A stretch of 64,000 nucleotides of DNA from positions 62,001-126,000 of the forward strand of contig JAIXMQ010000055.1 in NCBI GenBank assembly GCA_025716855.1, written 5' to 3'. A program made the translations under genes and the position numbers. The notes below the pieces were generated by a model. That model ran no database searches. It had not been told where the DNA came from and saw only the letters and a list, made by a program, of their open reading frames with translations. This document shows positions 23,285 through 34,456 of this stretch, one piece after another (position 1 is the first letter of the stretch; each line of letters starts with the position of its first letter). Origin of the DNA: Pilaira anomala (lineage: Eukaryota; Mucoromycota; Mucoromycetes; Mucorales; Mucoraceae).

Positions 23285-23623
23285 TTCTATGGTTAATTAA
23301 ATATCTTACATCTGGGTATCCAAAATATTCATTCTGTACAATCTTGTAATAATGTGTATAACATGCAACTCCAAGTGCAACGAAAAATGCACCTAGCAAC
23401 CATATAAGTTAAGAAATGATGGTATATTTTCCTCTCTCTCTCTTTCTCTTTTAACTTACTGTAAGCACATAAGGTATGGGAGTATGAAACGTATTTGGCT
23501 CCAAACTTGAATATAAAGAGTTTTTTTTTTATTAATTTTTGTTTTACGCGTAATATATCATTAAAATACCTTGGTAACCGTTACAGGCTCTGTATTTCCT
23601 GCAAGTGAAGACTTTTCAGTCAT
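20026..23623 (-). CDS. CWH43: Cwh43-type GPI-anchor lipid remodelling protein
   Basis: Exons (minus): 23623-23570, 23505-23460, 23392-23310, 23238-22806, 22717-22579, 22507-22486, 22440-22326, 22231-20876, 20811-20720, 20637-20026; about 983 residues, close to yeast Cwh43 (953). Cwh43 replaces diacylglycerol on GPI anchors by ceramide in the ER/Golgi. The N-terminal third is the Frag1/PGAP2-like part ([47 protein letters not shown]). The middle is a long multi-pass region with PGAP2IP similarity. The soluble C-terminus resembles an endonuclease/exonuclease/phosphatase fold: [38 protein letters not shown]. Exon 6 is 22 nt. Both halves are joined in frame here as in yeast. (TC)n tracts fill several introns. 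Confidence 0.88.
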
Positions 23624-24440
23624 TATTTATTTTATTTATATGTATATATATATATAAAGATAAAATGGCTGGATAATTTATCTAAACAGAAAAGAAAAGA
23701 AAAAAGAAAAGAGATAGAAAGTGATCCCCTTCCAAAAAGTAAAACAAAAAAAAAACAAAACTGGGATTTAAAATAAAAGATGGTTTTGAACAATGATTTA
23801 TAATTGTTTTACCCGAAAACGCAACTATTCCCTGTCTCTCGCTCTCTCTCAGTCTTGAACAAAACTGAATACTTTATTCACAAAATGAATCAGGTATATT
23901 TCTTACCGAATGCATATATGCAGGTGTGACAATGGAGCATACATCCTTCACACAAAGTCAATAAATATAATTTTGGGTTTTGTACCCCCTCCCCTTCCCC
24001 CTCTAATACTTCATTCTTTAACAAGTTATCTAAAGATTTATCATTCACTAAAGAATAATTGCAATTGCACCCTTTTTTTCTAATTGTTATTTAACCCATT
24101 TTTACTTTCTCGTAAATAACCGGATAAATAGTTCCAGAAATTCAGTTTGTACGACACATGTGAAGTGGGGGGGGTTTTTTTTTTGTATAACTTCAAATTG
24201 TCGCTCCGTTAGATAATGCGTATACGGGCACCGATTTATCCTGTATATTCTTCTTTTCTCTTCTATACAATAATAATAATAAAAAAAAATGCGTGGCTCT
24301 ATACCTTTTGTGTAATAAAGAGTTACTCTCTCTCTCTACAGTCCTATCTTATTGTAGAAAAACATTGCAAAATATATTGTTTCTTCATCCAATTAGACAG
24401 TTTATTTTGATTAAATGATATTTGAAATGTCAGGTAAAAA
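23624..24440. other. Intergenic region, no gene seen
   Basis: About 0.8 kb upstream of CWH43 and downstream of LIG4. C/T-rich stretches (about 23838-23850 and 23990-24003) and a (TA)n run near 23641-23656. A 64-codon plus-strand frame at 24216-24410 has no motif and is not called. Confidence 0.5.
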
Positions 24441-27400
24441 TTATAATGAAATAGGAATTTGAGGTTGATAATCTAATTAAAAAAATCAATTTTAAACATA
24501 TATCTTAATATTAAAAAATCATAATATCTTACCTAGTTCATTTACGAGCGTACGATTATCTATACAGGACTGTATCCATTCCAGAGTAACAAATCGAGGC
24601 AATTGAGGTCTATGGAAGGCTTCCTTCAATGATTTAAATCGAGAGAGGTCTCTCTTATTTACAACTATATGAGTGATTCTTTGATCAGAGATTGAGGTGC
24701 TCAAGCATCCTAAACCAAACTCGTATTGATCTTGATATAATTTAGTTTCTTCTGCAATACTTTTCCATCTAACCCATTCAACTGTAAGGGGAGTAGGTGT
24801 ATCCATATGTGGGTCACAGTCAAAGTAAGCGACAGTATTGATAAATTCTGTGCCTTCAGCTTCTGAAGGAAAATATTCTCCAACAATTTTTTGAGCTATT
24901 TGACGACGATCCTCATATGATTCAGCTTTATCTTCTTCCATTCTTTCTAATAACTAATTAATTTTTTTTTTAGCTTAAATAGTTTCTCATATATGTTATA
25001 CTATTTACATCTTTTAAGCCATCTTCATCAGTATATTTTGTGTAATTATCACCATACTCATCCATATGCTTTAAGAACTCTTTCTTAGTTTCATCCAGTG
25101 TTACATACATGTATCTATGATGCAAAATTGATTTGTTAGTACTTATTTATAGTCTCTAGTGCAATGCTCACTTTGGTTCTAAAGGTAATACATCTTGTAG
25201 CTGTACACAATCGATAATATATTGTGCTCTGATTACATCCCACATCTTTTTTTCTTTAAAGATACGAAGACGATATGGAATTTCATCTGCAAATTATTTA
25301 AGTCAGTTTTCTTTTTGTGATATAGTTTCTTCTGCCAACGTATTACCTTCATCACTCCCAATGACAATAACATTCTTTAATTTATTCTGAATAAACTTTC
25401 CGCCGTTTACATGAATCATTTCTTCAATGTCATTCTTGTCATATTTTTGGTTGCCATTCATTACGTCTGTAAAAGTTGAATGTTATGAATAGATGTTTTT
25501 TTTTATATAAATGAACATTAAATACAAACAAAAGGTCATGTTTTCAAATAATGATGTTTTGACAGGAACGTCCGTCGTATCAAATCCTTGTTGACTTTTT
25601 AACAAAGTAAACTAAAAAAAAATGGCTTTAATCAATTGTATTCGTATCTATCCAAATGTACTTACTTTCTTCCTCTGCTTCTTTTTTCCATTCTCACTAT
25701 TTCATTAGAATTTAGTAAAAATCCTTCATATTACAGGTAAAAGTAATATATTTACGCTTGCTCCATTGCTGATCTCTTTTGTCCTCGTCTTCCTTCTATT
25801 TTTGCCTTTTCAAATTCGGACAAAGTCATAATATCTTTCCATCCTTTATCAGGTCGAAATCTTACCATTCGTGGAAAACGTAAAGTATGTTGCACTCCAA
25901 ACTGAACTATTATAAGAGTTTTAAGCTAAATACTTTCGGCAGGCATAAATCTTCTACTTACTAGATGGAGTAATCTCAGTTCCTTTGATTTCTACTACAA
26001 TCTCGCTATATTTATGTGTCAATTATATACTGATCTTTTTTTAAATTTTTTATACATACTCTTCAAAGAATATCAGCTTGTCAGGTTTTTCATTTGAGTT
26101 TGGAGGATGATATATCCAAGGAGGAAGCTTGTTTGGATTATAATCATATAATGTTTTTGCCAATGATCTATTTACGATACAATAATTAGCTGGCTTTCTA
26201 TCTAAGAAAACAAAAAGTGATAGATAATTACTTGATGGTAGTGACATCGGAATCTGTCAGGCCTGAATGGACCATTGCAAATGTTATGAATCTATGTATA
26301 AATATATGAGTTTACCGAAAAATATAAATTTATTCTCTTTACCTCGGAGGGTCTTCTAATGGTACGGTATCATCTCTAACTGCACATAGGAGTTGTCGTA
26401 ATATTCCTCCGTATTTTCCACTACCATATTTTGCACCTATTTGGATTAAAAGAGGACAAATGTCAGTACAATACTTTTATATCGAAAGCAATAACTTACC
26501 AACGACTAATAAATCACAATTTTCTGCCATTGAATCAATATATTCTGGTTTAAACTTGATCCAAGTAGGAAGTCTTGAATTAAGAACATACTTGGAACTG
26601 GGGTCTTTAATCACTAACCCTTCCTCTCTATACATATTAAAGTTAATGAATTATTGTTTTCGTCATTTTAATTAGAATAAAACGTACTGATTTTTAACGG
26701 CTTCATCTAATTTTTGCATGATATCTTCTTGCGTATTCAATTCGACACGAGGGATTACTTTCATATGATTATTTTGATTTTTGACAGTAATGTCTAATAA
26801 AGATAAACGCTCTTTTAATGTGTTATTGATTAAGGACTTTCCATTATAAAAAAGAACATCGAATACAACATCTAAAGTATTGCAGTTAACTTTCCGTCCT
26901 TTTTTTTTGATGAAATATATTTAAAAACTTACAGCAAGGATGGGGCTTCGTTACATCATTAATATCAACATTTACGTTAACAGATTCTACTAGATCACCT
27001 TCTTGATTTTTAGAAGTTGACTTCAAGGTACCGAAAGGTAAGAATCCGCCAATAATAGGATCATAAGCGATCATTTCTCCATCTAATATAATACTAAATA
27101 AAAAAAAAAAGGGGGGGGGGGCGACAGGTTATGTAAGCCATATTACCGTCGCAAATATTTTAGTTTACCTTCTAGCCGGAAGACCTTGGGCGATATGACC
27201 TGATAGTTTGTGCATATCTTTTGAAGAGCTGCCATAGCGTCTTGTATTGTCATTCTTTCGTCTAACATATTTTTTTTTTGTAATCAGCAAGACGATCAAT
27301 ATAAAATTTATTCCATTTTACCTCGTGAACCACATGAATTTATCAATTTCAGGATCGAAATGCATCAACATACGCTCACCATCTAGCTTTTGTTCTGCAT

Positions 27401-28440
27401 AAAAAGGTTTTGAAAGTTTAGCCAAATTAGACTCCATATTAGAGGATAAACATTTAAAGCCACACTGCGGTATACAGGGTGAAAATAATCGAACGCCCTA
27501 ATTTGTAATATAAATTAATGCAAAACCTAAACAAGCAATTTGGTCCTTACATTAAAGCTGGAAAGCTCGCTGCGAGGATCTGCAATTGTCTCACAAAGCT
27601 CAACTAAAGATCTTCCGGCGTCGTATAGTTCTTTAGCATTAGGATGTAATACACCAAGAATAGAGATTTCGCTCATACCAATTCTTAAATCTAAAATACA
27701 TGTTTAAATGATAAATTAAACAAATTAATCGAGAAAGGTTTATTTACCTTTCAGTATGATACGAATGATCCATTGAATTTGATGAGGTGTATATAAATCA
27801 ATCATTTTTTTGAACAGCTTGACCTGTTTACTATTGACAGTTTCATCTTTACCGTCAGGGTCTACTTCTTCCTTTGTAGACAAAGCGTCTAACAATTTAT
27901 TCGTATCTCTGATAGTTTGTGTTGAAGAGCGAACAAGAGATCGAGTAGAGATAACGTCATAAACTGCTAAATGAAAAATACCGGATGGCCTCTTATATAC
28001 TTATTAGTATTAGCTGCTTATTTAATAAAATATTTGTTTATGTTTACATGTTTTTGTGGTCTTTTGAAATGTCTCAAGTATTCACCATCAGGTGAATTAG
28101 GAGTAATAGCCAAAGCTTTAATTATAACGTTCGCAAGTGTTGTTTCTTTCAAATTATACATTCTATGACCATACTGTTTTTGTTATTTTATTATTATTAT
28201 TATTGTTATTATGAAGAAAACAAGTTAGCCATGGTCATGTGTTTGCAATGAACGTATATTTACAAACGGCATTAATAGCCTTGCAACTTCATAACAGTTA
28301 GGTCCATAGTGTTGCTTCCACACTTGCAGATATTCTTCTAGTATATGCTTTTTTTCAGAAACGCCTTTGGCTTTTACTATTTTATCTAGTAAAGAACTAC
28401 AGAACTTTTCAAACAATTGCGATCGACGTGAATCTGCCAT
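24441..28440 (-). CDS. LIG4: DNA ligase IV (non-homologous end joining)
   Basis: About 22 exons (minus): 28440-28264, 28173-28048, 27991-27982 (inferred), 27966-27748, 27690-27551, 27497-27322, 27261-27169, 27093-26933, 26871-26688, 26627-26500, 26436-26343, 26291-26232, 26167-26060, 26005-25962, 25906-25756, 25696-25666, 25611-25530, 25466-25347, 25286-25172, 25114-25009, 24953-24533, 24472-24441; 925 residues. Lig4 seals double-strand breaks with its XRCC4-type partner. Motif I is EQKLDGERM (active Lys), motif III region IILDGEMIAYDP, motif IV EEGLVIKDP, motif V WIKFKPEY, then the TLRFPR OB-fold signature and two C-terminal BRCT domains. Every intron keeps frame. The human protein has 911 residues. 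First-exon ATG chosen because it begins MADSRRSQLFEKF, like the N-terminal domain. Confidence 0.9.
27982..27991 (-). other. LIG4: Candidate 10-nt microexon of LIG4
   Basis: Exons 28173-28048 and 27966-27748 cannot be joined in frame directly: the first ends in phase 0 and the second needs one extra base. Ten bases (AGGCCATCCG) between them, after a TACTAAT branch-like site and before a GTATTT donor, restore the frame and read Arg-Pro-Ser plus one base. The AAG acceptor is weak, so a different small exon is possible. Confidence 0.5.
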
Positions 28441-28672
28441 TGACAACAATTGTTAAACAAAGAGAACTGAATAAAAAAAAAATGGAGTTGTTCCTTTCCT
28501 CTTTTTAGTTTTTTTGAAAAAAAAAGGTGGGACGCAAAATATTCAGGCTCTAAACGAGAACCGAAACAATAGGAATAAATATATCAAAATGAATAACACA
28601 CATTAGTTAACAGATATTACATTTCAAACGAATAGTTTTAATGAAAAAAAAATAAAAGAATTACACAAATGC

Positions 28673-28926
28673 TTAATAGAAAGTGGTAGGTCTCTTGGCG
28701 ACGAAAAGAGCACGGTGCTTCTTCTCGACGTTGGCAAGACGATGGGGCAAGGGGAAAGCAAGCTTGGGAGTCATGAGTTGCTTGATGTAAGGACGACGAA
28801 CATCAGCATCCTTGACCTCAGCGACACGGATGATTTGAACAGATCTGAAACGAGCACGGTGACGAGCAGCCATATCTTGGTCTATATACATAAATGCGTT
28901 TAATCATTTCCATTCTTTAAACACAA

Positions 28927-28969
<43 letters not shown>

Positions 28970-29847
28970 TTCTCTGTCTCTTTCTTTAAAAAAAATACTT
29001 ACAACAAGTTTCGACAGCTTCAACACGACGCAAGGCACGGTATTCCTTGTACATGTTGTGGGTACCGGAACGAGAATCGTAACGGATCCAGACACCGAAG
29101 TTCTTGACTTGTTCAGGACGCTTCTCGGAGATCTAATGCAAAGAAGGGTTAAAATAATGCTCTTTTACAAATAAAAACCATATAGTACGTACGAGGTTGA
29201 CAGCAACGATCTCACCAGCGGCCTTCTTGACCTTACGGAGCTTCTTTAAGAAGTACCAGAAACGAGACTTGGCAACAACAACGTTGGGAGCGAAGATACG
29301 CATACGGAAAAGCTTGGGAGCGACCTCCTGGGCGGAAGGGAGTTTACGACCAACCACCTAATTATAAATATTTAATAAATCAAACTTTCCAAAAATAGTT
29401 GCATTTATGCTTTATGCATTTTTTCAAGTTGCATACCTGATATTCGTGGAACTGTTGAAGTAAAGAAAGTAAAAATAAAAAATAAAATGGTTAATGCCAT
29501 GATTCATTGTAATTGAAATTCAAACACGGAATAATAGCTCTTTCGAAATGTAAATAAAAACAAGTACTACAGTCGAAAATTTGGTCGTAAATTCTGATTA
29601 AAAATAATAATCGATAGTGGGGAGTCGTCGTTTTTATAATCTGTTGCTATGGTGATATATGTTGCTACGGTGATATAATCTGTCATAATATGATGGATGG
29701 ATGGATGGATTGGAGATGCAATCCATTATGATATATTCTCTATTTTTTCGTCAAAGTGTGTGATCTCAATGGATTGATATGTTGTATTTTATACATTTTC
29801 GAAAGAGCTATCATCATGTACAGTTTTAAGAAACTTACTCTAGCCAT
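28673..29847 (-). CDS. RPL20: 60S ribosomal protein eL20 (L20/L18a)
   Basis: Exons (minus): 29847-29839, 29451-29437, 29357-29193, 29132-29003, 28881-28673; 175 residues (yeast L20 has 172). The start is MARFHEYQVVGRKLP, but coded by two tiny exons of 9 and 15 nt separated by a 387-nt intron that is long for this genome. Then come [22 protein letters not shown], the [23 protein letters not shown] block and the basic C-terminus [18 protein letters not shown]. Codon use is heavily biased, as expected for a highly expressed protein. The long first intron carries terminal inverted repeats. (TC)n fills the last intron. Confidence 0.95.
29531..29814. repeat. MITE-like inverted-repeat unit in RPL20 intron 1
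   Basis: ATAATAGCTCTTTCGAAATG at 29531 is matched in inverted orientation by TACATTTTCGAAAGAGCTAT at 29792, about 20 of 22 positions. The roughly 280 bp between contains GATGG tandem units (about 29693-29709) and two near-identical 19-bp direct repeats with GTTGCTA(T/C)GGTGATATA (29642-29675). No coding sequence. Could be a short non-autonomous transposon or a structured intronic RNA. Confidence 0.55.
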
Positions 29848-30042
29848 CGTGCCTATAAAGAAAGAGAGAGGGATTCTACAACTTGGACTATTCGACAATT
29901 CTATTTTGCTTTCTGTCCCCCCCACCACTTTGCCCCCATTTGGGACCAAGCATGAATTCTCCAATCCTTTTTCAAACGAAGTACATATGTCCGGTCCGGA
30001 GCATTAAAGAACTTCTCTTCCTTTTTTTTTTAAAAACTTCAA

Positions 30043-30081
<39 letters not shown>

Positions 30082-30090
30082 AAAGTAATC
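29848..30090. promoter_or_regulatory. Divergent promoter of RPL20 and RIX7
   Basis: The 243 bp between the two ATGs contain a C-rich run (about 29917-29937) and a poly(T) tract (about 30050-30076) just before the RIX7 ATG. Two ribosome-production genes sharing one promoter suggests co-regulation; inferred. Confidence 0.4.
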
Positions 30091-32940
30091 ATGAATAGAT
30101 CTAAAGGAAACAGCAGTGCTGGACCTTATAATCGTCTTTCCAGATCCATTGAGAACAAGGTCTTGAATTGTCTTGATCTTTATAAAGCCGAAGGCAAAAA
30201 GGATATGACCCCTTTAACTATTCAAGAGTACTGTCTCAAGGTCGACTCTTCGTTACGTAGAATAAAGAGACGTCAGTTAGAACAAGTCATTGATAAAGTA
30301 ATTCTTGACCTTGCAGATATTTCTGCTCAAGACCCTGCCAAGTAAGTACTAAAACTTACCGAGAAAAAGAAAACATTTTATTCATTCAAACGTAACACAA
30401 TAGTATCGAATCCGAAGATGAAGAAGCTGCAGCCGAATATGCTATGGTGAGTGAAACCCCACAATCCTGGTTAACTGAATATTTACCGCCTGGATCATTA
30501 TTAAACACTAACCCTTCTTCTCAAAAGCCCGCTCAAGAAGATAATGCAATGAATAAATCTGTCACAAGTTTGTGGAACATGCATAAAAGTCCTGCCAGCG
30601 CTACTGCATCACCCACCCCCTCTGGCGCTGATACACCCTTGGAAGCATCTACACCTATGAATGAGGAATTACCTATTATTCCCGCAACTTCTACACCTAC
30701 GCCTGTACCTGAACAAGCCGCTACTACTACTGCAGAGACCACCAAATCGAAAAAGAGAGCAAAGAATCAAAAAGATAGTGCCTCTTCTAAACGACCTAAA
30801 AGTAAGAAAGAATAGTTTAGAGGAAGGAGGAGAGGAAACTAGGTACTAACTTTATATTATAGCTACATCTGAAGGTAGAGACGCGCCATTTGTTCCTACA
30901 GCTAGATTATCCGATTTAGGTGGTATCGACCATTGTATTGAAGAAATTATGGAATTGATTGCTATGCCATTAGCACATCCTGAAGTCTATCTTCACACAG
31001 GTGTCCAACCACCTCGTGGTGTTTTATTACACGGACCACCCGGTTGTGGTAAAACCAGATTAGCGCATGCCATTGCAGGTGAATTAAACGTGCCATTCTA
31101 TAATATTTCTGCACCTTCAATTGTATCTGGTATGTCTGGTGAATCTGAAAAGAAAATCCGTGAAGTATTTGAAGAAGTGAGAGAAAATGCACCTTGTTTA
31201 TTATTTATTGATGAAATTGATGCGATTACACCCAAGAGAGAAACAGCACAAAGAGAAATGGAACGTAGAATTGTAGCCCAATTATTAACTTGTATGGACG
31301 ATTTATCTTGGGAGAAAACCAATAATAAGCCTGTGATGATTATTGGCGCTACGAATCGACCTGATTCTTTAGATCCTGCTCTTCGTCGTGCTGGTAGATT
31401 CGATAGAGAAATTAGTATGGGTGTACCTGATGAAAAGGCAAGAGAAAAGATTCTTACTGTCTTGGCATCTAAGCTTAGACTTTCAGGTGATTTTGATTTC
31501 GCTGAATTGGCTAAAGCTACACCTGGTTATGTCGGTGCTGATCTTCAAGCGCTCATTACAACCGCTGGTGTGATTGCTGTCAAACGTATTTTCAAACATT
31601 TACAAGATACCGCTAATGCTATTATTGCTTCTGAAGCAGCAGCTGAAAAGAGTTTAATTGCTGAAGTGAAAGAAATTGAGATTACTGAATCCATGGACTT
31701 GGATGAAGATACCATCGTAACAGAGACAGAAACTGTTGTGACAGAAGAAACTATCCAAGAAGATGAATTATCAACAGAAAAGACAGATGAAGATATGGAG
31801 ACACCGGCACCTGCAGATGTAAAACCTATTGAAATTACTACTGTTGAAGAATTTGAAGCACAAACACCACTTGAACAAATTAGAGATATTGCACACTTTA
31901 TTAAATCACATAAGGAACCTTTATCTGAAGCTCAATTAGAATCACTTTCAATTACCCAAGATGATTTTAGACATTCTCTTAAGAAAGTTCAACCTTCATC
32001 TAAGCGTGAAGGTTTTGCTACTGTACCTGATGTATCTTGGGAAGATATTGGTGCACTTCAATACGTTCGTGATGAATTACGTATGGCTGTAGTTGAACCT
32101 ATCAACCATCCCGAGTTCTTCGAACGTGTTGGTATTACGAACCCTGCCGGTGTCTTACTTTGGGGTCCACCCGGTTGTGGTAAAACACTCTTAGCCAAGG
32201 CAGTTGCAAATGAAAGTAATACGAATTTCATCTCTGTCAAAGGACCTGAACTTTTAAATAAGTATGTTGGTGAGAGTGAACGTGGAGTACGTCAAGTGTT
32301 TGCTCGTGCACGTGCTTCATCACCTTGTGTTATTTTTTTTGATGAGTTAGATGCTTTATGTTCTCGTCGTGATGATCAACAAAGTGATGCTTCTGCCCGT
32401 GTAGTTAATACGTTATTGACTGAATTAGATGGTGTTGAGAATCGTAGTCAAGTGTATGTGATTGCAGCTACTAATCGACCTGATATGATTGATCCTGCTA
32501 TGCTTCGTCCTGGTCGTCTTGATAAGCTTTTATATGTAGAACTTCCTACACCTGGAGAAAGATTTGATATTTTGACCAAACTTAGTAATAAGACACCACT
32601 TGGTCCTGATGTTGATTTGCAAGAGGTTGCAAATGATGCTCGTTGTGAAGGTTTCTCTGGTGCAGATCTTGCGTCACTTGTTAGAGAGAGTGCGGTTGCT
32701 GCCTTGAGATCTAAATTTTATTCTACAGGCATTATGGATTTAGGTGCTACTATTAATGCTGAAGAAATCTTTGTTACCAAGAAAGATTTTGATACAGCAT
32801 TTAGCAAAGTATCACCTTCCGTTTTACCTCAGGTATGTACAAAAAAAAAACAAATCAAATTTATTTTAACTAACACTCCTTTTTTTATGTACATACAGGA
32901 TAAACTCAAGTTTGATAAACTTAGAAAGAAGTACGGATAG
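30091..32940 (+). CDS. RIX7: Rix7/NVL AAA-ATPase for 60S ribosome biogenesis
   Basis: Exons: 30091-30341, 30404-30801, 30863-32832, 32899-32940; 886 residues (yeast Rix7 837). Rix7 is a hexameric double-ring ATPase that strips Nsa1 from pre-60S particles in the nucleus. The N-terminal domain (residues 1-90) is the helical NVL2/Rix7 nucleolin-binding type. A Ser/Thr/Pro and Lys-rich linker with a nuclear-localisation-like SKRPKSKK follows. The first AAA domain has GPPGCGKT (about residue 275), LFIDEIDAI and a GRFDREI arginine-finger region; the second has GPPGCGKT (about 651), IFFDELDAL and LRPGRLDKLLY. The gene ends convergently with TIM23. Confidence 0.95.
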
Positions 32941-33397
32941 ATCAATTCTACTTTTTTATCTTCCATTTAGACCTACATATTCCATTCCCACTCTATTACT
33001 GTTTATTTCATCTTTATTCCGTTAAAATATTACATTAATTTTAAATAAAAAAAAAGCCAAAAATCAAACGAAATGAACTTAAGTTTGTAACTTAGCGTGT
33101 ATACTCTACGTAGTTTGTGATATTGAAACGGAGAGATAAAATGGACATTCAAAAACAGATTTAGTTCATGCTGAAAAAGTTTAACTCTATTTTTGCAAAG
33201 TGAAAAAAAAAATATATTTGTAAAAAAAAAAGGGGGGACCCATGTGTGAAATATGTATAAGTAAAAAAAAATGAAGAAATGGGTCAATGAATTAACATAT
33301 ATGGGATCTATGTTGTATATATAATACAATGGAGTGGGGTGGTTTTTTGAGTATAGAAAAATAAGTAAAATAAAAAAAAATTGTACAGGTATTATAA
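32941..33397. terminator. Shared 3' region of RIX7 and TIM23
   Basis: 457 bp between convergent stops, AT-rich, with AATAAAAAA-type motifs in both orientations. No gene seen; overlapping short open frames have no motif. Confidence 0.4.
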
Positions 33398-34051
33398 TTA
33401 GTTGGAAAAGGTAGAAACTAAAACAGACCAAGCACCAGCAACACTAGCACAGACAGCAGCAGAAATTAAAGCAGTACGAGGGCCAGCTGTAGATTTAAAG
33501 ATGGCACCAGAGATAGCACCACCAGCCAAACTATTAAAAATATCGTGTGTTCCTCTTGTAGCATCAATCATAGAAGTACTGCCGTTATAAACCATAGCAA
33601 GAACACCTAATGAATTACCAATACCAGGACCACGACGAGTGACAGAATTTAAAGTGGTATTAAGACGTACTCTCATGTTGGATGCACCTGCACTCTTCTT
33701 TAATCCTTCAGCCATACCTACTGCACCACCCAAAGTCAAACCAGCTAAATAAGTTGTACCGGTACCATAACATAAATCATCAGACCAACCTCTTGAAGGA
33801 GCTAAAGAACCTCTATTTCCTGAACTACTAGCGGGTGAATCCTCAATTTGTAAAAAGTCAAGCCCACCTTGTAAAGCTGCTGGTTGAAGTTTTTGGGCAT
33901 CATAGGTTAAACTGGACATAAAATCAGGAAGCTTTTCATAGCTGCTATCACCAAAGTTCTCTTCATTTGAAACATTTGCAGTAGGTGAATAAATGTCCTC
34001 TTCAAAAGTATTTGTGTTATTATCAGTACTAGATCCACCAAATATTCCCAT
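33398..34051 (-). CDS. TIM23: Mitochondrial inner membrane import channel subunit Tim23
   Basis: A single uninterrupted exon of 217 residues (yeast Tim23 222). Tim23 forms the presequence translocase in the inner membrane. The N-terminal half is polar, Asn/Ser/Thr-rich and acidic (intermembrane-space domain). The C-terminal half has four glycine-rich hydrophobic helices: DLCYGTGTTYLAGLTLGGAVG, a loop with RRGPGIGNSLGVLAMVYN (the PRAT G/A-x2-F/Y-x-D-type region), LAGGAISGAIFKS and a final helix. No intron is unusual compared with neighbouring genes. Confidence 0.93.
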   Translation of the reverse strand: MGIFGGSSTDNNTNTFEEDIYSPTANVSNEENFGDSSYEKLPDFMSSLTYDAQKLQPAALQGGLDFLQIEDSPASSSGNRGSLAPSRGWSDDLCYGTGTTYLAGLTLGGAVGMAEGLKKSAGASNMRVRLNTTLNSVTRRGPGIGNSLGVLAMVYNGSTSMIDATRGTHDIFNSLAGGAISGAIFKSTAGPRTALISAAVCASVAGAWSVLVSTFSN

Positions 34052-34456
34052 TTTATGTATATATTTTTATTTGACTATATAGTCTTTTTGAAAGTGAAAA
34101 AGAAAAAGAAATTTAAGGATTTTTTTTTTTTTTTTTTTGCTTTTCACTTTACCCCAGAAGTTTTAAAATACGATGGTGGCTTGTATCACATCAAACAAAA
34201 GAGCGATACCCGGGGGTTCAAAAGCTGTCATGCATGTCGATTTTGAAATAATAGTGATACGAGTTAAGAACAAGTTGAAATACTCAAATAGTGAAAAAAA
34301 ATATATATACTAGGATTACTTAATAGTGTAAAAAAAAAACATGTCTATCGAATTAATCTTTTAAGATGACAAAATATCGCTGATTAAAAGTCTATATGTA
34401 TATCGAGATCTATCAAAATTTCAAGTTATATATATTTATTTATATATATTTATTTA
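34052..34456. other. Intergenic between TIM23 and the membrane-protein array
   Basis: 405 bp with a poly(T) tract (34121-34138) and (TATATTTAT)n-type sequence at about 34428-34459. No gene. A GC-richer patch near 34190-34230 was checked for a tRNA and rejected. Confidence 0.45.

Noticed and set aside
20026..23623. Two separate genes (PGAP2-like and PGAP2IP-like) in place of one CWH43
   Set aside because: The exons in between join in frame, the total length matches yeast Cwh43, and no stop or promoter-sized gap separates the halves.
30533..31322. Minus-strand frames over RIX7
   Set aside because: Antisense shadows of the Rix7 linker and first AAA domain, which has all expected motifs.
34150..34245. 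tRNA-like patch with GGGGTTCAAAA
   Set aside because: The T-arm-like motif is not preceded by pairable acceptor, D and anticodon stems at the right distances.
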